Below are positions 7,373 to 15,390 of a DNA stretch of 64,000 nucleotides, piece by piece. This DNA is from Clostridiales bacterium. Its GTDB lineage: Bacteria > Bacillota > Clostridia > Peptostreptococcales > Acidaminobacteraceae. Position numbers and translations under genes: made by a program. The stretch is taken from positions 101,260 to 165,259 of the forward strand of contig JAEIOD010000009.1 of assembly GCA_016342415.1 (NCBI GenBank), read 5' to 3'. The notes beneath the pieces were generated by a model. It was not told where the DNA came from, made no database searches, and saw only the letters and a list, made by a program, of their open reading frames with translations. Position 1 is the stretch's first letter. Each line of letters begins with the position of its first letter.

Positions 7373-8458
7373 ATGGCAGGTTTAAAATTATCAGGTATAA
7401 ATAAAGTTTATCCAAATGGATTTCACGCAGTAAAAGGTATTGATTTGGAAATTCAAGACAAAGAATTTCTAGTATTTGTTGGTCCATCCGGATGTGGTAA
7501 AACGACTAGTTTAAGAATGATCGCTGGTCTTGAAGAAATATCAGACGGCGAATTATATATTGGTGATAATGTAGTAAATGATGTATTACCTAAAGATAGA
7601 AATATCGCAATGGTATTCCAAAATTATGCTCTTTATCCACATATGACTGTATTTGAAAATATGGCATTTGGTCTAAAATTGAGAAAAATGCCTAAAGCTA
7701 TTATTAGTGAAAAAGTTGATAAAGCTGCTAAAATATTAGGTATAGAAGATTTATTAAAGAGAAGACCAAAACAATTATCTGGTGGTCAAAGGCAACGTGT
7801 GGCTTTAGGTCGTGCAATCGTTAGAGAACCAGAAGTGTTTTTAATGGATGAGCCACTTTCAAACCTTGATGCAAAGCTTAGAGTACAAATGCGTGCTGAG
7901 TTAATCAAATTACATCAAGACTTAGACACTACTTTTATCTATGTTACTCATGACCAAACAGAAGCAATGACTATGGGTACTAGAATTTGTGTGATGAACA
8001 ATGGTTTAATTCAACAAGTTGATACTCCGAGAGCTATTTATAATAATCCAACCAATATGTTTGTTGCTAGTTTTATTGGAGCGCCTCAAATGAACTTCTT
8101 CCACGGTCAGTTAGTTGAAGAAAATGGTAAAGTGCTTGTAAGTTATAACGGTTATCAAAAAGAATTACCGCCACATAAAGTTGAACAGGCTAAGGCTTCT
8201 GGTTTTAGTGGTAAAGATATTGTAATCGGTTGTCGTCCTGAAGATATCGAAATTGATGGTCCAGACGGATTTGAAGCTACAATTGATGTAATTGAATTAT
8301 TAGGATCTGAAACATATATTTATTTCAATGCTTTTGGTCAAACATACATTGCTAAAGAAGATAAGCAATTCGAAAAAAGTAGAGGAGACAAAGTAAAAAT
8401 CTCTTTCAAATCTAATGTACATGCATTTGACAAGGAATCTGAAAACGCAATATTCTAA
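7373..8458 (+). CDS. ugpC: Sugar ABC transporter ATP-binding protein (UgpC/MsmX type)
   Basis: ATPase of carbohydrate ABC importers of the MalK/UgpC/MsmX group, acting on the cytoplasmic face of the membrane. Walker A is GPSGCGKTT (37-45), the Q-loop is in VFQNYALYP, the signature is LSGGQRQR, Walker B is VFLMDEP and the H-loop is YVTHD. A C-terminal OB-type regulatory domain (about 240-361) completes the 361 residues. No permease or binding protein is nearby. That fits the shared 'multitask' ATPases such as MsmX, which serve several transporters encoded elsewhere. GGAGG precedes the ATG. Confidence 0.9.
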   Translation: MAGLKLSGINKVYPNGFHAVKGIDLEIQDKEFLVFVGPSGCGKTTSLRMIAGLEEISDGELYIGDNVVNDVLPKDRNIAMVFQNYALYPHMTVFENMAFGLKLRKMPKAIISEKVDKAAKILGIEDLLKRRPKQLSGGQRQRVALGRAIVREPEVFLMDEPLSNLDAKLRVQMRAELIKLHQDLDTTFIYVTHDQTEAMTMGTRICVMNNGLIQQVDTPRAIYNNPTNMFVASFIGAPQMNFFHGQLVEENGKVLVSYNGYQKELPPHKVEQAKASGFSGKDIVIGCRPEDIEIDGPDGFEATIDVIELLGSETYIYFNAFGQTYIAKEDKQFEKSRGDKVKISFKSNVHAFDKESENAIF

Positions 8459-8486
8459 CCTAGATGAAAATCTAGGTTTTTCCTTT
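8457..8486 (+). terminator. Terminator after ugpC
   Basis: AACCTAGA-TGAAAA-TCTAGGTT followed by TTTTCCTTTT. The stem overlaps the last bases of the stop codon. Confidence 0.8.
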
Positions 8487-8517
8487 TAATATGTGTATAA
8501 TAAAAGAAGGAGGACTT

Positions 8518-9405
8518 ATGTTTAGTTATAAAAGTTTAGAAAATATAATTGGGATTTCTATTAAACTATATAAACATGGTCAATGTTTATATAGTGTAAA
8601 AGGTGTAGAATGTCCATATGAGTATGAAAATGGCAGTTATACTATTTATACATCTCAAAAGATTGACTCAGAAAGGCTTTCACTGATTCAATTACTAATC
8701 AATCAAAATGAGCAATCGCAACCATTTTGGATTAGAGTGTTTAAAAATTTAACCTATTTAGAAGATGAAATTCCTAATGCATTTAAAGAGACTACTTCAT
8801 ATCAGCTTTGGATTGTAAAAGGGAAAAATATATCAGAGGATATCACTATTTTAGAAGCTTTATTTGAGTTTTCAGAAATAATCAGTTTAACATCCGATCG
8901 ATTGCTAGTTGTTATAAACGATAAAGAACAATTAACGCCTAAGGATGTTATCGGACACTTTGAAGCTGAAGTCATGAAAGTCATAAAAGTATATGTAGGT
9001 CCAAAGGTCAAACAGTTTACAGATCTTAGATATGCATACAATCAAACCTTAATTCTAGAAGATATTGTAGTCAGTAAACATGTTACCATTATAGATTACA
9101 ATAGTATATTGTTTGAGAGAGTCATTCATGAGTTATCTGAGGACGTGCAAGAACAATTATTAGAAGGCTATTTGACAGAATATCCAATTCATCATTTAAA
9201 CTCAGAGCTTTTAGAAACAACAACAGGTTTTTTTAAAAATAATTTGAATGTTACAGATACAGCCAATGAGTTGTTTTTACATAGAAATACTTTAATATAT
9301 CGCTTGAACAAAATATCTCAAGTCACCAATCTAGACATTAGAAATTTTGAGGATGCATGCAAATTAAGAATATTATTGACTTTATATCAAAACAAAAATC
9401 GATAA
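8518..9405 (+). CDS. CdaR/PucR-like helix-turn-helix regulator
   Basis: A 295-residue regulator. The C-terminal segment TANELFLHRNTLIYRLNKI matches the PucR/CdaR-type helix-turn-helix (about 250-285). The N-terminal part is an unassigned sensory region, and the middle resembles the GGDEF-like fold often found in CdaR proteins. The ATG is picked because AAGGAGG lies just upstream; the open frame runs further up into the ugpC terminator. It sits directly downstream of the orphan sugar ATPase, an arrangement I recall from other Clostridia. Control of sugar uptake is an inference from that context. Confidence 0.7.
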   Translation: MFSYKSLENIIGISIKLYKHGQCLYSVKGVECPYEYENGSYTIYTSQKIDSERLSLIQLLINQNEQSQPFWIRVFKNLTYLEDEIPNAFKETTSYQLWIVKGKNISEDITILEALFEFSEIISLTSDRLLVVINDKEQLTPKDVIGHFEAEVMKVIKVYVGPKVKQFTDLRYAYNQTLILEDIVVSKHVTIIDYNSILFERVIHELSEDVQEQLLEGYLTEYPIHHLNSELLETTTGFFKNNLNVTDTANELFLHRNTLIYRLNKISQVTNLDIRNFEDACKLRILLTLYQNKNR

Positions 9406-9420
9406 GGTTTTTGTTTTTGT
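9390..9420 (+). terminator. A/U-rich terminator after the CdaR-like gene
   Basis: AAACAAAAA pairs with TTTTTGTTT across a 9-base loop, followed by TTG. The stem overlaps the gene's 3' end. It is weak in GC, so efficiency is uncertain. Confidence 0.5.
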
Positions 9421-9585
9421 ACGTTTCAGTAAAAATGAAGACACAAAACTGAAGATAAAAGCAAATTATATTTTATATATTATTATAAGTAGCAGCAGTA
9501 AAAATATACTAATATTTAGTTTGATGAATTGGTTCTTTTCTTTTTTATTAAAGTGGTCTATCCTAAGAAAGGAAAGGGTGGTTGT

Positions 9586-10479
9586 ATGAAAAAAATAAAT
9601 CCAATGATAATCGGTATTATTCCATTTGCAATATTCGGATTATCTTTCCTATTTACAAAGGTAGCTATCGATAGTTTTGATGATGTATTTCATTTATTAG
9701 GATTAAGATTTTTATTAGCAGTGCTTGGACTTACTGTTATGATGTTAATAGGTGTCATAAAAATTGATATGAAGGGCAAATCAATTAAAGCATTGCTTTT
9801 AGTAGCCTTGTTTCAGCCCATATTTTATTTTACATTTGAAACTTTTGGTATTAAGTATTCGTCTTCATCACAAGCAGGTGTCATGATTGCATTTATACCT
9901 GTTGTTGTAACATTATTTGCTGTTGTCTTTTTAAAAGAAAGAACTAATAGACTACAACTTATATTTATTTTTCTTTCTGTAATAGGTGTGTTGATTATGA
10001 ATTCTGATGTAACCTTTACACTTGATAGTTTAAAAGGTACACTTTTCCTAATGGGTGCTGTTTTGTCAGCTGCTTTTTATCAAGTTCTCTCAAGACATGC
10101 TTCAAAAGAATACTCCTCATTAGAGATCACTTACATCATGATGTGTGTTGGTGCGATATTCTTTAATATAATAGGATTATATAATTCATTCCAGTCAGGT
10201 ACATTAACTGCTTATTTAAAACCACTTATAACACTTGACCTCATTGTACCGTTATTATATTTGGGAATACTGTCATCAGTGTTCGCATTTTTCTTAATTA
10301 ATTATGTCTTGTCTCATGTGGCTGCTTCAAAAGCATCTGTACTTGCAAATTTAACAACAATTATCGCAATTGTTGCTGGAGTACTTTTTCTAGATGAGTC
10401 TTTTAGCATGATTATGATTGTTGGTAGTGTACTGATTCTAATTGGTGTATATGGTACTGCAAGAGTAAAGGTAAAATAA
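9586..10479 (+). CDS. EamA family (DMT) transporter
   Basis: Inner-membrane protein of 297 residues with about ten hydrophobic segments arranged as two EamA repeats (about 5-140 and 150-290). The N-terminal repeat begins IIPFAIFGLSFLFTKVAID and the second starts near LKGTLFLMGAVLSAAFYQV. The family exports metabolites such as amino acids or carries nucleotide sugars; the substrate cannot be read here. Start chosen at MKKINPM after GGAAAGGGTGG rather than an upstream in-frame start lacking a binding site. It is a single-gene unit ended by a clear terminator. Confidence 0.85.
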   Translation: MKKINPMIIGIIPFAIFGLSFLFTKVAIDSFDDVFHLLGLRFLLAVLGLTVMMLIGVIKIDMKGKSIKALLLVALFQPIFYFTFETFGIKYSSSSQAGVMIAFIPVVVTLFAVVFLKERTNRLQLIFIFLSVIGVLIMNSDVTFTLDSLKGTLFLMGAVLSAAFYQVLSRHASKEYSSLEITYIMMCVGAIFFNIIGLYNSFQSGTLTAYLKPLITLDLIVPLLYLGILSSVFAFFLINYVLSHVAASKASVLANLTTIIAIVAGVLFLDESFSMIMIVGSVLILIGVYGTARVKVK

Positions 10480-10498
10480 TGCTTCGGCATTTTTTTTG
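10478..10498 (+). terminator. UUCG-loop terminator after the EamA gene
   Basis: AATGC-TTCG-GCATT followed by a run of T. The UUCG tetraloop makes the short stem stable. Confidence 0.8.
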
Positions 10499-10566
10499 GT
10501 TTAATCGTTCTGAATATTCTGATTTTTACTGCTAATTATACAGGTTTAGTGTACAATGGAAATATA

Positions 10567-10584
10567 CTGTAAATTAATTAACAA
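10567..10584 (+). promoter_or_regulatory. Candidate Rex operator before the hydrogenase operon
   Basis: CTGTAAA-TTAA-TTAACAA matches the Rex consensus TTGTTAA-N4-TTAACAA at 12 of 14 fixed positions. It lies about 10 bases after a possible -10 (TACAAT, 10552-10557) and about 85 bases before hydC, where repressor binding would block transcription. Rex senses NADH/NAD+ and controls fermentation genes in Clostridia. Confidence 0.5.
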
Positions 10585-10669
10585 TCTTCAGAGATTATTC
10601 TTACTTAGTTTGGGGTATCAAAAGAAAATGGTGAAGATATTGATGAAAATGAAAGGATGGTGTTATTCA

Positions 10670-11194
10670 ATGAAGCCTGAAGCTCAAATGGCGACAATAA
10701 GTGTACCAGATTTACCCAAGGAAGGTTATGAAGCATTAGATGTATTTATAGCAACTACAGTTGCAAATGAATCTGTCTTGATTCAAGTCTTACATAAAGC
10801 ACAAAATATTTTTGGGTATCTCCCTAGAGAAGTTCAATTATATATCGGTAGAAAACTAAATGTATCAGGTGCTAAAGTGTTTGGTGTTGTAAGCTTTTAT
10901 TCTTATTTTACAACAAGACCAGTCGGTAAACATGTTATAAATATCTGTACAGGTACAGCTTGTTATGTTAAAGGAATTGAACCTGTATTTGATAAATTCA
11001 AAGAGGTATTGGAAATTGGCAACGGAGAGACTTCTAAAGATGAACTGTTTACACTTAAGGATATTCGATGTGTAGGCGCATGTGGTTTGGCTCCAGTCGT
11101 GGTTATTGGTGAGAAAGTATACGGACATGTTAAAATTGAAGATGTGCCTGGTATCATTGAAACTTATAGAAAGGCGGCAGAGAATGAAGATTAA
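10670..11194 (+). CDS. hydC: NADH-dependent [FeFe] hydrogenase, NuoE-like subunit
   Basis: Carries one [2Fe-2S] cluster in a thioredoxin-like fold. The four ligands are visible as Cys93-x4-Cys98 (CTGTAC) and Cys134-x3-Cys138 (CVGAC). At 174 residues it matches NuoE/HydC subunits of NAD-linked and bifurcating hydrogenases. The open frame runs 38 codons further up, but MKPEAQMATISVP is the likely start, after AAAGGATGG. It is the first gene of the hydrogenase operon and overlaps the next gene by 11 bases. It should pass electrons between the flavin subunit and the iron-sulfur chain. Confidence 0.9.
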   Translation: MKPEAQMATISVPDLPKEGYEALDVFIATTVANESVLIQVLHKAQNIFGYLPREVQLYIGRKLNVSGAKVFGVVSFYSYFTTRPVGKHVINICTGTACYVKGIEPVFDKFKEVLEIGNGETSKDELFTLKDIRCVGACGLAPVVVIGEKVYGHVKIEDVPGIIETYRKAAENED

Positions 11195-11576
11195 ATCACT
11201 AGATGAATTAATTAAATTACGAGAGGATTCAATAAAAAAAGTTAATTTAAGAGAAACTGGTGAAAATGCCGGTGATACTATTGAACTGATGGTAGGTATG
11301 GCTACTTGTGGTATAGCTGCAGGTGCGAGAGAGACATTACAGGCATTAATGGAAGCGATTCAATCTAATAACCTTGAAAATGTTAAGCTTGTTCAAGTAG
11401 GATGTCTAGGATTTTGTCATAGTGAACCGACGGTTCAGTTGAATATGCCTGATCAAGAACCAATCCTTTATGGTAACGTCGATAAAGAAACTGCTACAAG
11501 AATAGTTGAAGAGCATATTTTAAATGGTAAAATGGTGGACAATCACATACTGATTAAATCTTTTGACAAAGCTTAG
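11184..11576 (+). CDS. Thioredoxin-like [2Fe-2S] ferredoxin domain protein in the hydrogenase operon
   Basis: A 130-residue protein with the ferredoxin-like segments ATCGIAAGA and VGCLGFCHSEP, and a C-terminal VDKETATRIVEEHI typical of this fold. Only three cysteines are visible in the cluster region (42, 74, 78); the usual first cysteine is missing. So cluster binding may be incomplete or use another ligand. The start overlaps hydC by 11 bases, so translation is coupled; an earlier in-frame start would overlap hydC far more. It lies between the NuoE-like and NuoF-like subunits, a position where some clostridial hydrogenase operons carry such an extra small protein. Its role is not established. 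Confidence 0.8.
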   Translation: MKIKSLDELIKLREDSIKKVNLRETGENAGDTIELMVGMATCGIAAGARETLQALMEAIQSNNLENVKLVQVGCLGFCHSEPTVQLNMPDQEPILYGNVDKETATRIVEEHILNGKMVDNHILIKSFDKA

Positions 11577-11587
11577 GGAGGTTTGAA

Positions 11588-13378
11588 ATGAATAATGTTA
11601 GAAGTCACATCATGGTTTGTGGTGGTACAGGTTGTATCGCTTCTAAATCTGATGAGTTAATAGATAACCTAAACAACGAACTAAAGAAACAAGGGTATGA
11701 GAAAGAAATTGATGTAGTTAAAACCGGATGTTTTGGTTTTTGTGGACAAGGTCCAATTATTAAAATACATCCGGACAATGTATTTTATGTTCAAGTAAAA
11801 CCAGAGGATGCTGAAGAAATTATAGCAGAACATGTAATAAAAGGAAGAGTCGTTGATCGTTTATTATTTAATGAACCTATAACTGATGAAAAGGTCTCGG
11901 AACACTCTAGAATGAATTTTTATAAGAAACAATACAGAATAGCACTCAGGAATTGTGGTTTGATAAATCCTGAAGATATTTTTGAATACATAGCATTCCA
12001 AGGATACGAAGCTCTTGGTACTGCCGTTACATCTATGTCACCAAGTGACGTTATAAAAGTGATAAAAGATAGTAATCTTAGAGGCCGTGGTGGTGGTGGA
12101 TTCCCTACAGGTCTAAAATTTGAATTGGCTGCAAAAAATGAAGCTGATCAAAAATACATCATATGTAATGCAGACGAAGGAGATCCAGGTGCATTTATGG
12201 ACCGTTCAATTCTTGAAGGTGATCCACATAGCGTGTTAGAGGCAATGGCTATTGCAGGCTATGGTATTGGTGCAACAGAGGGAATTATTTACATCCGTGC
12301 TGAGTATCCTCTCGCAATTCATCGATTAGAAATAGCTTTGGAACAAGCCTATGAAAATGGTTTGTTGGGAGATAACATATTTGGGTCCGGTTTTTCATTC
12401 AAAATTAGAGTGAAGTTAGGTGCTGGAGCATTTGTATGTGGTGAAGAAACAGCCTTAATTCATTCAGTTGAAGGCTCTAGAGGTGAACCGACTAAAAAGC
12501 CACCTTATCCTGCAGCAAGCGGTTTAAATGGGAAACCAACTTGTGTAAACAATGTTGAGACATTTGCTAACATACCAGCAATTTTATTAAAAGGTTCAGA
12601 ATGGTTCAATAGTATCGGTACTGAAAAATCTAAAGGTACAAAGGTATTTGCATTAGCTGGTAGGGTCAACAATGTCGGTTTGGTTGAAGTTCCAATGGGC
12701 ACTACACTCAGAGAAATTATTTATGATATCGGTGGTGGTATTTTAGATGGTAAAGCATTTAAAGCTGTTCAAACTGGTGGACCATCTGGTGGCGTTATAA
12801 CTGTAGAAGACTTGGACACTCCAATTGATTATGAGTCATTAAAAGACATCGGGTCAATGATGGGTTCTGGTGGTATGATCGTTATGGATGAAACAGACTG
12901 TATGGTTAATATCGCTAAATTCTATTTGGATTTTACTCAAGATGAGTCCTGTGGAAAATGTACACCATGTCGCATCGGAACCAAGAGAATGTATGAAATT
13001 CTTGATAGAATATGTGAAGGTGATGGTGTACCGGAGGATTTAGTTAAATTAAAAGAATTAGGTGGTATGATAAAAGGATCATCACTCTGCGGTTTAGGTC
13101 AAACTGCTCCAAATCCAGTACTGAGTACAATGCATTTCTTTATGAATGAATATGAAGCACATATCAATGATAAAAAATGTTTGACCGGTACATGTAAAGC
13201 ACTAGCTAAATTTTCTATTAATGAAAAATGTATAGGATGTACAGCTTGTGTAAGAGTTTGTCCAGTCGATTGTATATCAGGCAAAGTCAAAGAAATGCAT
13301 GTCATCGATCAAGATGCTTGTATTGCATGTGGCGCATGTTACGATGCATGTAAATTTGATGCCGTAGTGAAGCCATAG
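11588..13378 (+). CDS. hydB: NADH-dependent [FeFe] hydrogenase, NuoF-like flavin subunit
   Basis: The NAD(H)- and FMN-binding subunit, and the proposed site of electron bifurcation between NADH and ferredoxin. Order: N-terminal [2Fe-2S] thioredoxin-like domain (Cys11, Cys16, Cys47, Cys51), FMN/NADH domain with GRGGGGFPTG from 166 and NADEGDPGAFMDRS near 200, a [4Fe-4S] site (Cys455, 458, 461 and Cys501), and a C-terminal two-[4Fe-4S] ferredoxin domain from Cys548 and Cys578. The 596-residue length fits HydB rather than bare NuoF. AGGGAGG precedes the ATG and the gap to hydA is 9 bases. Confidence 0.93.
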   Translation: MNNVRSHIMVCGGTGCIASKSDELIDNLNNELKKQGYEKEIDVVKTGCFGFCGQGPIIKIHPDNVFYVQVKPEDAEEIIAEHVIKGRVVDRLLFNEPITDEKVSEHSRMNFYKKQYRIALRNCGLINPEDIFEYIAFQGYEALGTAVTSMSPSDVIKVIKDSNLRGRGGGGFPTGLKFELAAKNEADQKYIICNADEGDPGAFMDRSILEGDPHSVLEAMAIAGYGIGATEGIIYIRAEYPLAIHRLEIALEQAYENGLLGDNIFGSGFSFKIRVKLGAGAFVCGEETALIHSVEGSRGEPTKKPPYPAASGLNGKPTCVNNVETFANIPAILLKGSEWFNSIGTEKSKGTKVFALAGRVNNVGLVEVPMGTTLREIIYDIGGGILDGKAFKAVQTGGPSGGVITVEDLDTPIDYESLKDIGSMMGSGGMIVMDETDCMVNIAKFYLDFTQDESCGKCTPCRIGTKRMYEILDRICEGDGVPEDLVKLKELGGMIKGSSLCGLGQTAPNPVLSTMHFFMNEYEAHINDKKCLTGTCKALAKFSINEKCIGCTACVRVCPVDCISGKVKEMHVIDQDACIACGACYDACKFDAVVKP

Positions 13379-13387
13379 GAGGGTATG

Positions 13388-15130
13388 ATGGATTTTGTAA
13401 ATATTAAGATAAATGATGTTGAATTAAAAGTACCAAAGGGTACTACCATCTTAGAAGCAGCAAAAGAAATCAATGTTAACATTCCTACTTTATGCCATTT
13501 GAATTTAGAAGGCTTTGGTATTGTTAATCAAGTTTCTTCATGCCGTGTATGTATGGTAGAAGCGGTTGGACGTCCAACTCTTGTTACTGCTTGTTCAGAG
13601 TTGGTTTATGAAGGGTTGGAAGTAAGAACGGATTCATTGAAAGCTATTAATGCTAGACGTATGGCTGTTGAACTTTTATTGTCTAATCATCCAAAGGATT
13701 GTTTGGTCTGTCCTAAAAATCTCGATTGTGATTTACAGAAATTAGCAGGAGATCTTGGCGTAAGAGAAATACGTTTCGAAGGTCAAATGATGCAATATGA
13801 AAAAGACGAATCAAGTTATTCTATAGTAAAAGATCCAAATAAGTGTGTTATGTGTCGACGATGTGAAACCATGTGTAATGATGTTCAGACATGTAACATC
13901 CTATCAGCGGTAAATCGTGGATTCGATGTGTTTGTCGGACCTGCCTTCAATATGGATATGGCTGATTCTTCATGTACATTCTGCGGGCAGTGTGTGGCAG
14001 TTTGCCCTACAGCAGCTTTGACAGAAGTAAATTATACTAGAAAAGTTTGGCAATCGCTTGCTGATGAAGATATTCATACAGTTGTACAAGTAGCTCCTGC
14101 TATACGTGTGGCTATTGGAGAAGAATTTGGAATGGATCCAGGAGAAATTTCTACTGGTAAGTTAGCAGCCGCTCTTCGAAAAATGGGATTTGATGGCGTA
14201 TTTGATACTGATTTTGGTGCTGACCTTACTATAATGGAAGAAGCTTCTGAGTTGGTTCACAGAATTAAACATGGTGGTACATTACCAATGTTAACATCTT
14301 GTTGTCCTGCATGGGTTAAGTTTTTTGAACACCAATTCCCAGATATGTTGGATATTCCATCAACGTGTAAATCACCACAAATTATGTTTGGTACAATTGC
14401 TAAGACGTATTATGCTGAGAAGATGAAACTTGATCCAAAGAAAATTCAGGTTATTTCAATTATGCCTTGTGTTGCTAAAAAGGCAGAAGCTGCAAGATCT
14501 GAATTGACTAAAGACGATAGTAATAATGTTGATGTCGTTATTACAACAAGAGAGTTTGCAACTATGTTAAAAGAAGCTGGAATAGATTTTGCAAATCTTG
14601 AAGATTCTGATTTTGATCATATGCTTGGTGAGTCTACAGGTGCATCGATTATATTTGGTGCTACAGGTGGAGTAATTGAAGCAGCGACACGAACTGCATA
14701 TGAATGGATTACAGGTGAAACACTTGAATCTGTGGATTTCCATGCACTTCGAGGAATAGAAGGATTGAGAGAAGCATCTGTTCAAGTAGGAGATATTACT
14801 TTAAATATTGGTATTGCACACGGCTTGGGAAATGCTCGAAAGTTACTTGAAGACATTAGATCAGGCAAATCAAAATTCCACGCAATAGAAATTATGGCTT
14901 GCCCTGGTGGTTGCATCGGCGGTGGTGGACAACCATATCATCATGGTGATATGAGTATTATTGAAAAACGTCGTGAGGCAATATACAAAGAAGATGCTGG
15001 AAAAGTTAAGCGAAAGTCTCATGAGAACCAAGAAGTTCTAAAACTTTATGAAGAGTATCTTGGTAAACCATATGGCAAAAAAGCTCACGAACTACTTCAT
15101 ACGCATTATGAGCCGAAAGAAAAAATCTAA
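13388..15130 (+). CDS. hydA: [FeFe] hydrogenase catalytic subunit
   Basis: Reduces protons to H2, or the reverse, at the H-cluster. N-terminal [2Fe-2S] ferredoxin domain, then a His/Cys-liganded [4Fe-4S] site in HPKDCLVCPKNLDC, then two [4Fe-4S] sites (CVMCRRCETMC and CTFCGQCVAVCP). The H-cluster motifs are intact: L1 TSCCPAW near 303, L2 MPCVAKKAE near 358 and L3 MACPGGCIGGGG near 502. The domain set fits a group A3-type trimeric or tetrameric enzyme. Two adjacent ATGs exist; the second is preferred because AGGAGGG is too close to the first. No maturase genes (hydE, hydF, hydG) are in the window, so they must be elsewhere. Confidence 0.95.
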   Translation: MDFVNIKINDVELKVPKGTTILEAAKEINVNIPTLCHLNLEGFGIVNQVSSCRVCMVEAVGRPTLVTACSELVYEGLEVRTDSLKAINARRMAVELLLSNHPKDCLVCPKNLDCDLQKLAGDLGVREIRFEGQMMQYEKDESSYSIVKDPNKCVMCRRCETMCNDVQTCNILSAVNRGFDVFVGPAFNMDMADSSCTFCGQCVAVCPTAALTEVNYTRKVWQSLADEDIHTVVQVAPAIRVAIGEEFGMDPGEISTGKLAAALRKMGFDGVFDTDFGADLTIMEEASELVHRIKHGGTLPMLTSCCPAWVKFFEHQFPDMLDIPSTCKSPQIMFGTIAKTYYAEKMKLDPKKIQVISIMPCVAKKAEAARSELTKDDSNNVDVVITTREFATMLKEAGIDFANLEDSDFDHMLGESTGASIIFGATGGVIEAATRTAYEWITGETLESVDFHALRGIEGLREASVQVGDITLNIGIAHGLGNARKLLEDIRSGKSKFHAIEIMACPGGCIGGGGQPYHHGDMSIIEKRREAIYKEDAGKVKRKSHENQEVLKLYEEYLGKPYGKKAHELLHTHYEPKEKI

Positions 15131-15160
15131 TTTCTGTAAATATTATTATAGCAAAATACT

Positions 15161-15195
15161 GAAAAGCAGCTAATCTTAGCTGCTTTTCATTTTAA
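15161..15195 (+). terminator. Terminator of the hydrogenase operon
   Basis: A 13-bp perfect inverted repeat, GAAAAGCAGCTAA / TTAGCTGCTTTTC, followed by ATTTTAAT. Confidence 0.85.
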
Positions 15196-15344
15196 TAAAA
15201 TCACATTGATATAATTGCCAAGAAGTTTCTATGATTATATTGAATATTAAATTTACAACTCAAATCGAAGTAAAAAATATATATATTTACTAAAATTGAT
15301 TCAGTATATAATTATTATTTCTTTTTCATTCGGTACTTTAATGG

Positions 15345-15350
15345 TATAAT
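15345..15350 (+). promoter_or_regulatory. -10 element of the sensory operon
   Basis: TATAAT about 40 bases before the hybrid kinase start. The -35 region (TTTTTC at about 15322) is weak, so an activator or another sigma factor may be involved. The rest of the 15196-15390 gap is A/T-rich with nothing else recognised. Confidence 0.45.
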
Positions 15351-15390
15351 TTGATAAGTTAAAACAATACTATATGTTGAAAGGAATAAG

